A stretch of 24,017 bases of DNA from assembly GCA_017407305.1 (NCBI GenBank), contig JAFQWS010000111.1, forward strand, positions 1 through 24,017, written 5' to 3'. The notes beneath the pieces are model-generated. The model searched no databases and was not told the origin of the DNA. It was given only the letters and a program-made list of their open reading frames with translations. Of this stretch, positions 6,837-14,680 are shown in pieces. Origin of the DNA: Clostridia bacterium (GTDB lineage: Bacteria > Bacillota > Clostridia > Christensenellales > CAG-314). How positions within the stretch are numbered: the first letter of the stretch is position 1; each line of letters begins with the position of its first letter. The translations under genes and the position numbers were made by a program.

Positions 6837-7418
6837 ATGAAAAAGATAAAAATTGTATTGGCTGTTTGCCTTGTGTTGCTTCTTGTGACAATGGCAGGTT
6901 GCACCCCCAACGTTGACGATATGCTTGATCCACCCGAAACGGTTACTTTCACTTCCTATCATCACGTAAAAGTGTTTACAAAAAGATATTTTGACAATAT
7001 CGGTGGTCAAGTGCTTTGGCTGGACTTGACTCCCGAAGACGTAAACGTACTTGGTGCAGAGTTGTCTTTTTCCTATGACTCCATTGAAAACAAAAAATAC
7101 GTCAATCCAATCTTTGAAACAAGTGCTTGGATTTCTGAAACGTATTTGTACGGACCGCCATTTAATCCAGGTGCTTTTGTTGGCATGCCCAGTTCGGTTA
7201 GATTAGTTTGCAAATTTTATCCAAAAACAAAAATAAAAGATAATTTGAAGTTTTCCATAGAAGATACAAACAACGCCTCTAAAATTTGCTACATTTACGA
7301 TGGAAGAACGTTGGTGGGCGAAGTTCGAATAATTAGACCTAGTGAAGTCTCTTTAGACGACGTTTTGGACTTTATCCAACAACGTTTGGTAATCATTGAC
7401 GATACACCTTTGATTTAA
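6837..7418 (+). CDS. Single-domain lipoprotein of unknown function (cassette copy 1, C-terminally truncated)
   Basis: This is a 193-residue predicted lipoprotein with no recognised family. ATG 6837 is chosen because GGAGG lies 7 nt upstream and it starts a textbook signal peptide, KKIKIVLAVCLVLLLVTMAGC, with the lipidated Cys at 22. The mature part holds one ~150-residue domain containing FSYDSIENKKYVNPI, a sequence that recurs in both halves of the neighbouring lipoprotein (FDYDDISQNKYVNPV and FDFNYINDNKYVEAV). The signal-peptide DNA is almost identical to that of copy 2 while the mature domain is strongly diverged. The stop comes just before an out-of-frame relic of the long form's C-terminus. 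It should be anchored on the outer face of the membrane; the ligand is unknown. Confidence 0.85.
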   Translation: MKKIKIVLAVCLVLLLVTMAGCTPNVDDMLDPPETVTFTSYHHVKVFTKRYFDNIGGQVLWLDLTPEDVNVLGAELSFSYDSIENKKYVNPIFETSAWISETYLYGPPFNPGAFVGMPSSVRLVCKFYPKTKIKDNLKFSIEDTNNASKICYIYDGRTLVGEVRIIRPSEVSLDDVLDFIQQRLVIIDDTPLI

Positions 7419-7465
7419 AATCTTGGTTGGACGCCTTCTTGAACAATTATTTGGCAATTATCTAA
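7412..7465 (+). pseudogene. Out-of-frame remnant of the long-form lipoprotein C-terminus
   Basis: Read one frame off the upstream gene, this 18-codon stretch encodes DLKSWLDAFLNNYLAII followed by TAA. The neighbouring lipoprotein ends DFDQDWLEGFFDNYLAII in the matching place, and the DNA downstream is also shared. Copy 1 therefore once had the same tail and lost it by an internal deletion that changed frame; the preceding frame now stops at 7416-7418. Confidence 0.75.
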
Positions 7466-7480
7466 AAAATAAATATACAA

Positions 7481-7514
7481 AAATGGCGTGTTCAGTGGAA
7501 CACGCCATTTTTTT
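7481..7514 (+). terminator. Terminator of cassette copy 1
   Basis: A 12-bp stem AATGGCGTGTTC/GAACACGCCATT (7482-7493 with 7498-7509) has an AGTG loop and is followed by a run of T. It is nearly identical to the terminator of copy 2 at 8935. Confidence 0.9.
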
Positions 7515-7519
7515 GCACC

Positions 7520-7674
7520 AAACTAGCATTTTTTGCCGTCTTTTGTACTTTTTTGCAACCTATTTTCCCAAAGGCAAAAGCCCCTTGTTTTTTGCCAAAT
7601 TTTGACGTGAAAAAGGTGGAAAAACAAGCATTTTTTTGATATTTATAGTAAAAAATTTAAAAAGGGTATTGACA
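7520..7674 (+). repeat. Lipoprotein cassette leader repeat, copy 2
   Basis: This is the second copy of the leader repeat at 6523-6676, ending in the shared TTGACA (7669-7674). Unlike copy 1, the expected -10 region has become an alternating AT run (7680-7690) without a clear TATAAT at 17 bp, so expression of the second gene may differ from that of the first. Similarity resumes at 7783 (GAATTAA.TGCAA.TG.AGTTTGAAATATTG) and continues through the ribosome site and signal peptide. Confidence 0.88.
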
Positions 7675-7829
7675 GTGGATATATATATATTGTTAGTAAC
7701 GAAATCTTAAATTTTGTTTATTTTGCAACAATTGTCATAACATAACTGAAAAAACAAAGTATTAAAATTTCCACAAATATGAATTAATTGCAACTGTAGT
7801 TTGAAATATTGTATTTGGAGGTTTTTACT

Positions 7830-8915
7830 ATGAAGAATATAATGAAAAAAGTAAAAATTGTATTGGCTGTTTGCCTTGTGTTGCTTCTTGTGACAATGGC
7901 AGGTTGCACACCCACGCAACACAATTTGTCTGCACCTTTGAGCGGTGGTCCCAAAAGAGTGGTTGATTTGAACAGCCACCAAGACGTACAAGCCTTTGTA
8001 AGCGTATATAAAGAACATCTTGGTGGGCAATTTGCGTGGATTCCATTGACAGAAGAAGAAACTGCAACCCATCAATTTACCTACGTAACACAAGAAATTG
8101 CTTTTGACTACGACGACATAAGCCAAAATAAATACGTCAATCCCGTGTTGACAATAAGCACCCCAGTTTCTGTAAGCGATTGGCAAGGCGATTTCTATTT
8201 GGACGGTACGGTTGGCAAAATTTATTTGACAGCCACCTTCTTCCTCAAAGAAACCATAGGCGACAACTTGACGTACAATACGCAAGAAAGGCAATCGGCT
8301 CTCTCAAAATTCCTTGACTGCGAAATTTTGGATGGTTCGACAAAAATTGCCGACATTACCATACAAATTAATATCGACAATCTTTCCACCGAACAAATTG
8401 TGCAGTTTATTCAAGACAGATTGATTGTACTTGAAACAGATTTCGCACCATTGCAAGACGTTGATATATACGATCAAGCTGATTTAGTATGTTTTGCCAC
8501 AGCATATAAAAACTGCATTGGCAATTTGCTTTTGGTTGATTTGTTGAAAACAGGTTGCACTTTTTACAACACGGAATTTGAATTTGACTTCAATTATATC
8601 AACGACAACAAATACGTTGAAGCAGTGCTTTATCAAAATTTTGACCTGTTTTTGAGCCAAGTAGGTGGTACGACGGGCGACGCAACAACCAACAACAATC
8701 CTTGCACGTATCAACTGGAATGCAAGTTTTATGCATATGAAGAAATTGTGGAAGAATTGCAATACAAAACAACCCAAATAAATGGAAATTTCCAATATCT
8801 AATTGAAATTTGGAGTGGCGACTTGAAAGTTGCAGACGTTTTGGTAAATCCCTTTGTTGATTTTGACCAAGATTGGTTGGAAGGATTTTTCGACAATTAT
8901 TTGGCAATTATCTAA
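7830..8915 (+). CDS. Two-domain lipoprotein of unknown function (cassette copy 2)
   Basis: This 361-residue lipoprotein starts at ATG 7830, with GGAGG 8 nt upstream. Its signal peptide is nearly identical to that of copy 1, with the lipidated Cys at residue 26 (VTMAGC). The mature protein has two related domains of about 150 residues: the first contains FDYDDISQNKYVNPV and ends FIQDRLIVLE; the second starts near VDIYDQADLVCFATAYK, contains FDFNYINDNKYVEAV and ends FFDNYLAII. The domain repeats resemble each other and the single domain of copy 1 only at a few positions (an acidic-aromatic strand, KYV, a closing FI/FF segment), so the duplication of domains is old. No catalytic motif is visible; a cell-surface binding or structural role is possible. 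Confidence 0.88.
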   Translation: MKNIMKKVKIVLAVCLVLLLVTMAGCTPTQHNLSAPLSGGPKRVVDLNSHQDVQAFVSVYKEHLGGQFAWIPLTEEETATHQFTYVTQEIAFDYDDISQNKYVNPVLTISTPVSVSDWQGDFYLDGTVGKIYLTATFFLKETIGDNLTYNTQERQSALSKFLDCEILDGSTKIADITIQINIDNLSTEQIVQFIQDRLIVLETDFAPLQDVDIYDQADLVCFATAYKNCIGNLLLVDLLKTGCTFYNTEFEFDFNYINDNKYVEAVLYQNFDLFLSQVGGTTGDATTNNNPCTYQLECKFYAYEEIVEELQYKTTQINGNFQYLIEIWSGDLKVADVLVNPFVDFDQDWLEGFFDNYLAII

Positions 8916-8933
8916 AAAACAAATATACAAAAA

Positions 8934-8966
8934 CGGCGTGTTCAGTGGAACACGCCATTTTTTTTG
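8934..8966. terminator. Terminator of cassette copy 2, also usable by dnaE
   Basis: The stem GGCGTGTTC/GAACACGCC (8935-8943 with 8948-8956) with an AGTG loop is followed by a T-run on the plus strand. On the minus strand it is followed by GTTTTTG, so it may also end dnaE transcription (stop at 8983). Confidence 0.85.
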
Positions 8967-8982
8967 CACCAAACAAGGTGTT

Positions 8983-11900
8983 TTAAATCTTTTTATTTTG
9001 GAAAAATACCACGTTGTTGTCGCCCAACAAACTTTTGAGTTCGTTTTCAATGCCAATGCAACGGCGAACTTTTTCGCCAAGTTTGTAAGCTCTGCCGTTG
9101 ATTTTGATATTTACCGACAATTTACCGGGGTAGTCTTTCAAAACTTCAACGACACGTTGGAACAACTCGTCGTCCTTTTCCATTTTGAGCCACAAAGTTG
9201 TTGTCGGTTCTTCTTGCACGACCTCTTGTTGAGTTTCTTGCACCACGTCAACGGGTTTTTGCAAGTCAACGATTTCCCTTACGTTTATTCGGTAGCCACC
9301 TGTGGTGGGGTTGAGCATACCTTTGAGCACGACAAAGGTGTCTTCGGCAATGAGATGCTTGAATTTGGAAAGAGAGGGCTCGAACATACCCAATTCCACC
9401 ATGCCCCACTTGTCTTCAAGTTGAGCAAAACACAAAGATTTTCCTTCTTTGCTTTTGAGATGTCTTACTTCTCGGAGCAAACCACCACACGTGACGAAAC
9501 GTTTTGCCAAAAGGGGTGTTTCAAAATCTTGGTCGTGGTCGTCATCATCTTCAGAAGGCAACAAAGAGGTATCAAAGTTGAAAGAGTAGGTTTTGTTGTG
9601 TTTGTCGTAATCGTCCAAAGGCGAACCGGAAAAATAAAATCCCAACGCTTCCTTTTCGTAAGCGTAAAGTTGTTGTTTTTCAAATTCGGCAATGTTGTTT
9701 TTGCGTACCGTCGTGAAGTTGAGTTCGGGCATCATGTCAAACAAGGAAAGTTGTCCCGATGCTCTATTTTTGGCGCTGTCCACAATGGGTGTGAGCGATT
9801 CGCCATAGGTGTTGAGCATATCTGCACGAGTACGGCCAAAGCAATCGAAAGCACCTGCTTTGATAAGGTTTTCTATCAATCTCTTGTTGAGGAATTGCCA
9901 AGTTTTTTCAAACAAGTCTTCCATTGAGGCAAATTCGCCCTTTTGTTTGCGCACGGAAACAACGTCGTCGATAATTCCCAAGCCTATCGATTTGACACCT
10001 GCCAAACCAAAACGCAAACCACCGTCTTCCACCCTGAACAATGCAAAAGATTTGTTGACGTCGGGGGGAAGTACCTTTATTCCCTTGGACAAGGCATAGT
10101 TGATGTACTTTTTGACGTCATCTGCGTTGGTAATTCGGTTGTTGAGCATTGCGCACAAAAACTCAACGGGATAGTAGGTTTTGAGGTATGCCGTTTGATA
10201 GGTTACGTAAGAATAACTTGTTGCGTGTGCTTTGTTGAAAGCGTATGCGGAAAATTCAATAAGTCGGTCGTAAATTTTGTTTGCCGTATCTTGGTCAATG
10301 CCGTTGGCAACGCATCCTTTGACCTTTTCGCCCGTGCTGGTCGTTCCACCATGAATAAAATACTTGCGCAAGTCTTCCATCATGGCGTATTTTTTCTTGC
10401 TCATTGCATAGCGAACGTTGTCTGCCAATGCCAAGGAAAATCCTGCCAACTGTTGAACGATTTGCATAACTTGTTCTTGGTACACAATGCAACCGTTGGT
10501 AACTTCCAAAATGGGTTGAAGTTTTTCGTGATCGTAGGAAATTTTGCTTTTGTCCTTGCTACATTCCAAAAATTGTCCCACGTACTGCATGGGGCCGGGA
10601 CGATACAAGGAAATGCCTGCACTGACGTCTTCCATCGACTTGGGTTGCAAAGATTTCATCATGTCGCGCATGCCTGCACCTTCCAATTGGAAAATGCACA
10701 TTGTGTCGCCACTGCCTATCGTTTTGAAAACTTCCAAATCGTCATAACCATGGTTGGAAAAATCAATTTCCACGTTGTGAATTGCCTTGACGTAGTTGAT
10801 TGCCTTTTGAATATCCGTCAAGTTGGTCAAGCCCAAAAAGTCCATTTTCAAAAGTCCGGCTTCTTCCACTTCTTTCATATTGAATTGGGTGGTTACCACG
10901 TCGTTGTTGGTTTGCAAAGGTACGTGGTCGCTGATAACGTCGGAACAAATTACCACACCTGCTGCGTGCATACCCGTTTGTCTGGGCGAACCTTCCAAGC
11001 GCATTGCCAAGTCCAACAACTTGTGTGTGGAAGGGTTGTCGTATGCTTCAATCAATTCGTCGGAAATGACGGGAGGTGTGTCCGGTTTGTAGGGGGCTTT
11101 GCCCAAAAGTTGTTTTATGGTGTGTTTTCCCATCTTGGGAACGTAACCGGAAAGGCGGTTGGCTTCGGCAATGGAAACACGCATTGCACGAGCAACGTCT
11201 TTGATGGCGTTTTTGGCTGCCATCGTGCCAAAAGTTACAATTTGTGCCACGTTGTCGTGACCATATTTTTCATGCACGTAGTCAATGACTTCTTGACGTC
11301 TTTCGGAACAAAAGTCAATGTCAAAGTCGGGCATGGTCTTTCTTTGGGGATTGAGAAATCTTTCGAAGTACAAGTGATACTTCAAAGGGGGAACTTCGGT
11401 AATTTCAATGAGGTAGGCAACCAAACTGCCTGCGCCACTGCCACGTCCTGGGCCAACTGCAATACCATTGGTCTTTGCATAGTTGATAAAGTCCCAAACA
11501 ATCAAAAAATAGTCCACAAAACCCATTGACGTAATTACGCCAAATTCGTACTTGATTCGTTGCACGACTTCTTCTGTGGCTTCCATTTTGCGTTTTTTCA
11601 AACCATTTTGAATTAAGTTCCACAAAAAGTCTTCGGCTTTGCTTCCGTCTGCAGGAACGTACTTGGGCAACAATTTTTCTCTGCCCAACGTGACGTTGCA
11701 CTTTTCGGCAATTTTTACGGTGTTTTCCAACACCTCGGGAAGGTCGGGGAAAAGTTGTGCCATTTCATCGTACGTTTTGAGGTAGAAACTATCTCCAAAA
11801 AAGCGCATACGATTGGGTTCGTCGTAATAACTTGCCGTTTGTACGCACAACATCATGTCTTGCACTTCGGCATCTTCTTTGTTGAGATAGTGGACGTCGT

Positions 11901-12507
11901 TGGTAACAACCAAAGGAATACCAAATTCTTTTGCCAATTTGATAAGTTGAGGCATGACTTGTCTTTCTTCTTGAATTTGGTGGTCTTGCAACTCAATATA
12001 ATAGTCCTCGCCAAACAAATCAAGGTATTGTTTTACCAACTGACGTGCTTGGTCGTGTCTTTCCATAAGCAACAAAGTGGGCAATTCCCCTGCAATGCAC
12101 GCCGACAAACAAATAAGTCCTTTGGCGTGTTGTTTGAGAGTGGCAAAGTCAATTCGGGGTTTGTAGTAAAATCCGTCCACAAAACCTATGGAAGAAAGTT
12201 TTATCAAATTTTTGTAGCCTTCGTTGTCCTTTGCCAACAACACCAAGTGATGGTACTCTCTTTTGGCAGAACTTTTTTGCGTCAAATCGTCGCAAACGTA
12301 CAATTCGCATCCCAAAATGGGTTTGATGCCTGCATCCATTGCAGTATGATAAAAATTCCACGCACAATACATATTTCCGTGGTCGGTGACTGCCACGGCA
12401 GGCATGCCAAGTTCAACGCAACGATGTACCAAGTCTTTGACTCTCGTTGCGCCGTCTAAAAGGCTGTATTCGGTATGAACGTGTAAATGTACGAAAGGAT
12501 TTGTCAT
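8983..12507 (-). CDS. dnaE: DNA polymerase III alpha subunit (DnaE)
   Basis: This is a replicative C-family polymerase. The 1174-residue protein has the usual order: N-terminal PHP domain (HLHVHTEYSLLDG from residue 7; TDHGN near 41), the polymerase core with PDFDIDF (393-399, catalytic Asp 396 and 398) and GPGRGSGAGS (352-361), the tandem helix-hairpin-helix region (GLAGVKSIGLG), and an OB-fold domain (CGGLLREVRHLKSKEGK). There is no internal DEDD exonuclease domain, so it is DnaE and not PolC; Gram-positives normally carry both. The length is normal for the family. The ATG at 12507 has no Shine-Dalgarno sequence, and a -10 box lies only 9 nt upstream. In many Clostridia dnaE follows whiA, and the same order is kept here, with a foreign-looking lipoprotein gene in between. 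Confidence 0.97.
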   Translation of the reverse strand: MTNPFVHLHVHTEYSLLDGATRVKDLVHRCVELGMPAVAVTDHGNMYCAWNFYHTAMDAGIKPILGCELYVCDDLTQKSSAKREYHHLVLLAKDNEGYKNLIKLSSIGFVDGFYYKPRIDFATLKQHAKGLICLSACIAGELPTLLLMERHDQARQLVKQYLDLFGEDYYIELQDHQIQEERQVMPQLIKLAKEFGIPLVVTNDVHYLNKEDAEVQDMMLCVQTASYYDEPNRMRFFGDSFYLKTYDEMAQLFPDLPEVLENTVKIAEKCNVTLGREKLLPKYVPADGSKAEDFLWNLIQNGLKKRKMEATEEVVQRIKYEFGVITSMGFVDYFLIVWDFINYAKTNGIAVGPGRGSGAGSLVAYLIEITEVPPLKYHLYFERFLNPQRKTMPDFDIDFCSERRQEVIDYVHEKYGHDNVAQIVTFGTMAAKNAIKDVARAMRVSIAEANRLSGYVPKMGKHTIKQLLGKAPYKPDTPPVISDELIEAYDNPSTHKLLDLAMRLEGSPRQTGMHAAGVVICSDVISDHVPLQTNNDVVTTQFNMKEVEEAGLLKMDFLGLTNLTDIQKAINYVKAIHNVEIDFSNHGYDDLEVFKTIGSGDTMCIFQLEGAGMRDMMKSLQPKSMEDVSAGISLYRPGPMQYVGQFLECSKDKSKISYDHEKLQPILEVTNGCIVYQEQVMQIVQQLAGFSLALADNVRYAMSKKKYAMMEDLRKYFIHGGTTSTGEKVKGCVANGIDQDTANKIYDRLIEFSAYAFNKAHATSYSYVTYQTAYLKTYYPVEFLCAMLNNRITNADDVKKYINYALSKGIKVLPPDVNKSFALFRVEDGGLRFGLAGVKSIGLGIIDDVVSVRKQKGEFASMEDLFEKTWQFLNKRLIENLIKAGAFDCFGRTRADMLNTYGESLTPIVDSAKNRASGQLSLFDMMPELNFTTVRKNNIAEFEKQQLYAYEKEALGFYFSGSPLDDYDKHNKTYSFNFDTSLLPSEDDDDHDQDFETPLLAKRFVTCGGLLREVRHLKSKEGKSLCFAQLEDKWGMVELGMFEPSLSKFKHLIAEDTFVVLKGMLNPTTGGYRINVREIVDLQKPVDVVQETQQEVVQEEPTTTLWLKMEKDDELFQRVVEVLKDYPGKLSVNIKINGRAYKLGEKVRRCIGIENELKSLLGDNNVVFFQNKKI

Positions 12508-12516
12508 AGTATTTCT

Positions 12517-12545
12517 ATTTTACAATAAAATTGTCGTTGTGCCAA
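12517..12545 (-). promoter_or_regulatory. dnaE promoter with a leaderless geometry
   Basis: On the minus strand TTGGCA (12545-12540), a 17-bp spacer and TAAAAT (12522-12517) precede the dnaE ATG by only 9 nt. Transcription from this promoter would begin 1-3 nt before the start codon or at it. Confidence 0.65.
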
Positions 12546-12609
12546 GACCTTTGTGCCAAATAATTTCAAAAATTGCAATACGCCCATTTGCAACGTTACA
12601 ATCAAACTA

Positions 12610-12638
12610 TTGTAAATTCTCTTTTTGCATGTTATAAT
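12610..12638 (+). promoter_or_regulatory. Promoter of the GDSL lipoprotein gene
   Basis: TTGTAA (12610-12615) and TATAAT (12633-12638) are 17 bp apart. The ATG follows 16 nt after the -10 box, so the leader would be only about 9-10 nt. It is divergent from the dnaE promoter. Confidence 0.7.
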
Positions 12639-12654
12639 TAAAGTTGAAAGTAAT

Positions 12655-13632
12655 ATGACTTTGAAAAAATTTTGGAAAAACACCTTGATATTTTTTCTCG
12701 TTGCAATCTTGTCTTGCGCAACGCTTGTCGCTTGTTGTGACGACAACTCAGGTGGGGAGACCCCTCCTTCTTTTGACGACCATAAAATTAAATTTGACGA
12801 CGATTGGAAAAATTATGCATTGTCAAACATTTTGAAATTGCAAAATTTTGAAAACAACCTTCCAAATAATCCCGAAGACGTCCCCGTAACACCACCTGTA
12901 AAACCCGTTGACCCTACGATTGAAAAAGTGGATTTTTCCACAATGACGATGGTTTGCTTTGGCGACAGTCTTACTTTTGGATCTGACCCCATAGGAAGCG
13001 GTATTGCCCTTGAAAAACCTTATCCTACTCTTGTTAAAGAACTTTTGGGTCTTTATGAAGTGCATAACTGTGGACTTTTCGGCTCTACCTTGGCGTACGT
13101 ATCTATGACAACCTTTCCTATGAGCGTTCTTTACGAGGGACTTCCGACACCTTGTGACATAATGGCAGTCTGGGGTGGCTCAAACGACTATCTCGCAACG
13201 AATATCCCACTTGGAACACCAACCGATACGGAACGCAACACCGTTTTCGGGGCATTGAATTTTCTTGTACACGAATTAACAAAAGCATATCCAGACGCCT
13301 ATATTTTCTTTATTACTCCTTTCCAATTTCCCGGTTGCAATAAAATAAATGAAATGGGCTTTACTTTGGAAGACGTTGCCACGGCGATAAACGTGGTTGG
13401 TCAAATTCACGGAATTGACGTTTTGAATTTGTTTGAATTGGAAGAAATTCTTTATGATTTGACCACCGATCAAAGCGATGGCAAACACCCTTCGCAAGAA
13501 TTTACCACAAACGTTACTGCACCACTGATTGCTCAATTTATTGTTGAAAATTATGAAAAACCTTTAAACAACCAAACGAAAAAAAAGAACTCAGTTCCGT
13601 GCTGTGTTACCACATTATACTGCCTTGTTTAA
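12655..13632 (+). CDS. SGNH/GDSL-type hydrolase lipoprotein
   Basis: This is a predicted surface-anchored esterase/lipase or carbohydrate deacetylase. The 325-residue product has a signal peptide ending LVAC, with lipidated Cys 27, then an acidic and Pro-rich linker (about 30-95). The SGNH fold starts at VCFGDSLTFG, with nucleophile Ser 105; the block-III Asn is in GGSND (N177) and the block-V pair in SDGKHPS (near residue 285), so the whole catalytic set is present. The last ~15 residues (NSVPCCVTTLYCLV), after a Lys run, look unlike the fold and lie over an inverted-repeat element. The start ATG 12655 is chosen for the signal peptide; the ribosome site is poor (GAAAG). It interrupts the usual whiA-dnaE neighbourhood on the opposite strand. 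Confidence 0.9.
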   Translation: MTLKKFWKNTLIFFLVAILSCATLVACCDDNSGGETPPSFDDHKIKFDDDWKNYALSNILKLQNFENNLPNNPEDVPVTPPVKPVDPTIEKVDFSTMTMVCFGDSLTFGSDPIGSGIALEKPYPTLVKELLGLYEVHNCGLFGSTLAYVSMTTFPMSVLYEGLPTPCDIMAVWGGSNDYLATNIPLGTPTDTERNTVFGALNFLVHELTKAYPDAYIFFITPFQFPGCNKINEMGFTLEDVATAINVVGQIHGIDVLNLFELEEILYDLTTDQSDGKHPSQEFTTNVTAPLIAQFIVENYEKPLNNQTKKKNSVPCCVTTLYCLV

Positions 13633-13649
13633 GGGCTGAACTGAATTCT
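13579..13649 (-). other. Structured inverted-repeat element with U-tract, candidate small RNA or large-loop terminator
   Basis: On the minus strand AGAATTCAGTTC (13649-13638) and GAACTGAGTTCT (13597-13586) form a 12-bp stem (one U-G pair) followed by about seven further T. The 40-nt interior can form two more hairpins: GCCCTTAAACAAGGC, and TGTG-GTAA-CACA with a GNRA-type loop (13614-13603). The stem pairs fully only as minus-strand RNA; the plus strand has a C/A mismatch. It lies about 95 nt behind the whiA stop and overlaps the end of the GDSL gene. It may terminate the whiA operon or be a free small RNA; no known family is recognised. Confidence 0.45.
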
Positions 13650-13715
13650 AGTATTATTATATGCAATTTAGTTGCGAGTGTCAATTAAAAAAAATTTGGC
13701 TTTTCACAAAATAAA

Positions 13716-13744
13716 AAGTGGCTTACTTTCAAGTCGCTTTTTTT
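13716..13744 (+). terminator. Terminator of the GDSL lipoprotein gene
   Basis: AAGTGGCTT (13716-13724) pairs with AAGTCGCTT (13731-13739) as plus-strand RNA through seven Watson-Crick and two G-U pairs, with a 6-nt loop and a T-run after it. On the minus strand the two wobbles become mismatches, so it is directed plus. It abuts the whiA stop codon. Confidence 0.7.
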
Positions 13745-14680
13745 CTAGCATTTTTGAGAAAGTTCAATCAATTTGTACAAACGTTTGTTTACACAATTTT
13801 TTGTCACGTTGAGACTGGTTGCCAATTCCAAAAGGGTTGCCTCGGGGTTGTTTATGCGTGCTTCGGCAACTTCTTTCAGTTCGTCGGAAAGTCTTTGCAG
13901 TTTGCCACACTTTTTCAACTTTTGAATTGCCAAAATTTGTTTTTCGGCTGCTGCAACCGTCTTGTCAATGTTGGCAGAAATGCAGTTGGCTTGTCTGTTG
14001 GCGTTGTTTCTGATGCTTCGTTCCACCAACACGTTTTCCAACATAAGTTTGCCCGACACTGCGCCCATTGCCACAAGCATATTGCCAATGTTTTCGGCAT
14101 CTTTCAAGTATAACAAAACGCTTTCTTCCCTTTGCGTTACCTTAAAGCCATCCACAATTGAGGACAAAATTTCAAAAGTTTGGTCGCCCCAACTGATTTT
14201 GGGCAGGGCAATTTCCAAGTGGTAACTTTGCGAAGGTGTCATGTTGGCAATTGATCCTTGGGCAGGTTTGGGAATTGTAACTGAACCAAAAGTGCAAAAC
14301 AAACCTTTGACAAAAGAAACTTTGCAACATTTGGACAAACTGGGCAATTGCTCAGATACTTGCACAACGCCGTCAATCGTTTGAACAAGTCCAAGTGCTT
14401 TGGCAATTTCTCCGTCAAAATTGACGTTGTACTTTTGATTCTTGCCCTTTTGTTCCACCACCACTTGTGCAGTTGAATTAAATTGCTTTTGAGCAATGTC
14501 TGCAGTGAGCAATGCCAACTTTTCGTCACGAGTTGCCAAGGTGGGGCAAAGTTGTCCACCCGACAAATTAAATGCAGACGCACCTCCCAAAACTGCCAAC
14601 AAAAAACTTTTTTGACAGCAAGGGCGCAAGCCTTTTATCGTTTTTAAAATTTCATCTTTTACCGATTGTGCGTAGGTCAT
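13745..14680 (-). CDS. whiA: WhiA-type DNA-binding protein
   Basis: WhiA is a conserved Gram-positive protein linked to cell division and chromosome segregation. The 311-residue sequence shows the family order: N-terminal segment (SVKDEILKTIKGLRPCCQKS), a LAGLIDADG-like domain (FVKGLFCTFGSVTIPKPAQG; YHLEIALP), the invariant-type RNNANRQANCISANIDKT near 231-248, and a C-terminal helix-turn-helix (LRE-like LSDELKEVAEARINNPEAT then LATSLNVTKNCVNKRLYKL). The ATG overlaps the stop of the PHP gene by 4 bp (ATGA), with GGAG 5 nt upstream. In most Clostridia rapZ and yvcK lie between the PHP gene and whiA; here they are absent. Confidence 0.95.
   Translation of the reverse strand: MTYAQSVKDEILKTIKGLRPCCQKSFLLAVLGGASAFNLSGGQLCPTLATRDEKLALLTADIAQKQFNSTAQVVVEQKGKNQKYNVNFDGEIAKALGLVQTIDGVVQVSEQLPSLSKCCKVSFVKGLFCTFGSVTIPKPAQGSIANMTPSQSYHLEIALPKISWGDQTFEILSSIVDGFKVTQREESVLLYLKDAENIGNMLVAMGAVSGKLMLENVLVERSIRNNANRQANCISANIDKTVAAAEKQILAIQKLKKCGKLQRLSDELKEVAEARINNPEATLLELATSLNVTKNCVNKRLYKLIELSQKC

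Noticed and set aside
6523..7674. Insertion sequence or MITE as explanation of the leader repeats
   Set aside because: No terminal inverted repeats, target duplications or transposase are visible; the repeats are part of tandem gene cassettes.
8854..11529. Long open frames on the plus strand (357 and 528 codons) opposite dnaE
   Set aside because: They lie antisense to a complete DnaE with all motifs; their translations are Phe/Cys/His/Val-rich, a typical mirror of the AAA/GAC/TTG-rich coding strand, and have no ribosome sites.
12504..12746. 80-codon minus-strand frame before dnaE
   Set aside because: It covers two good promoters and the start of the divergent lipoprotein gene; no ribosome site and no resemblance to a family.
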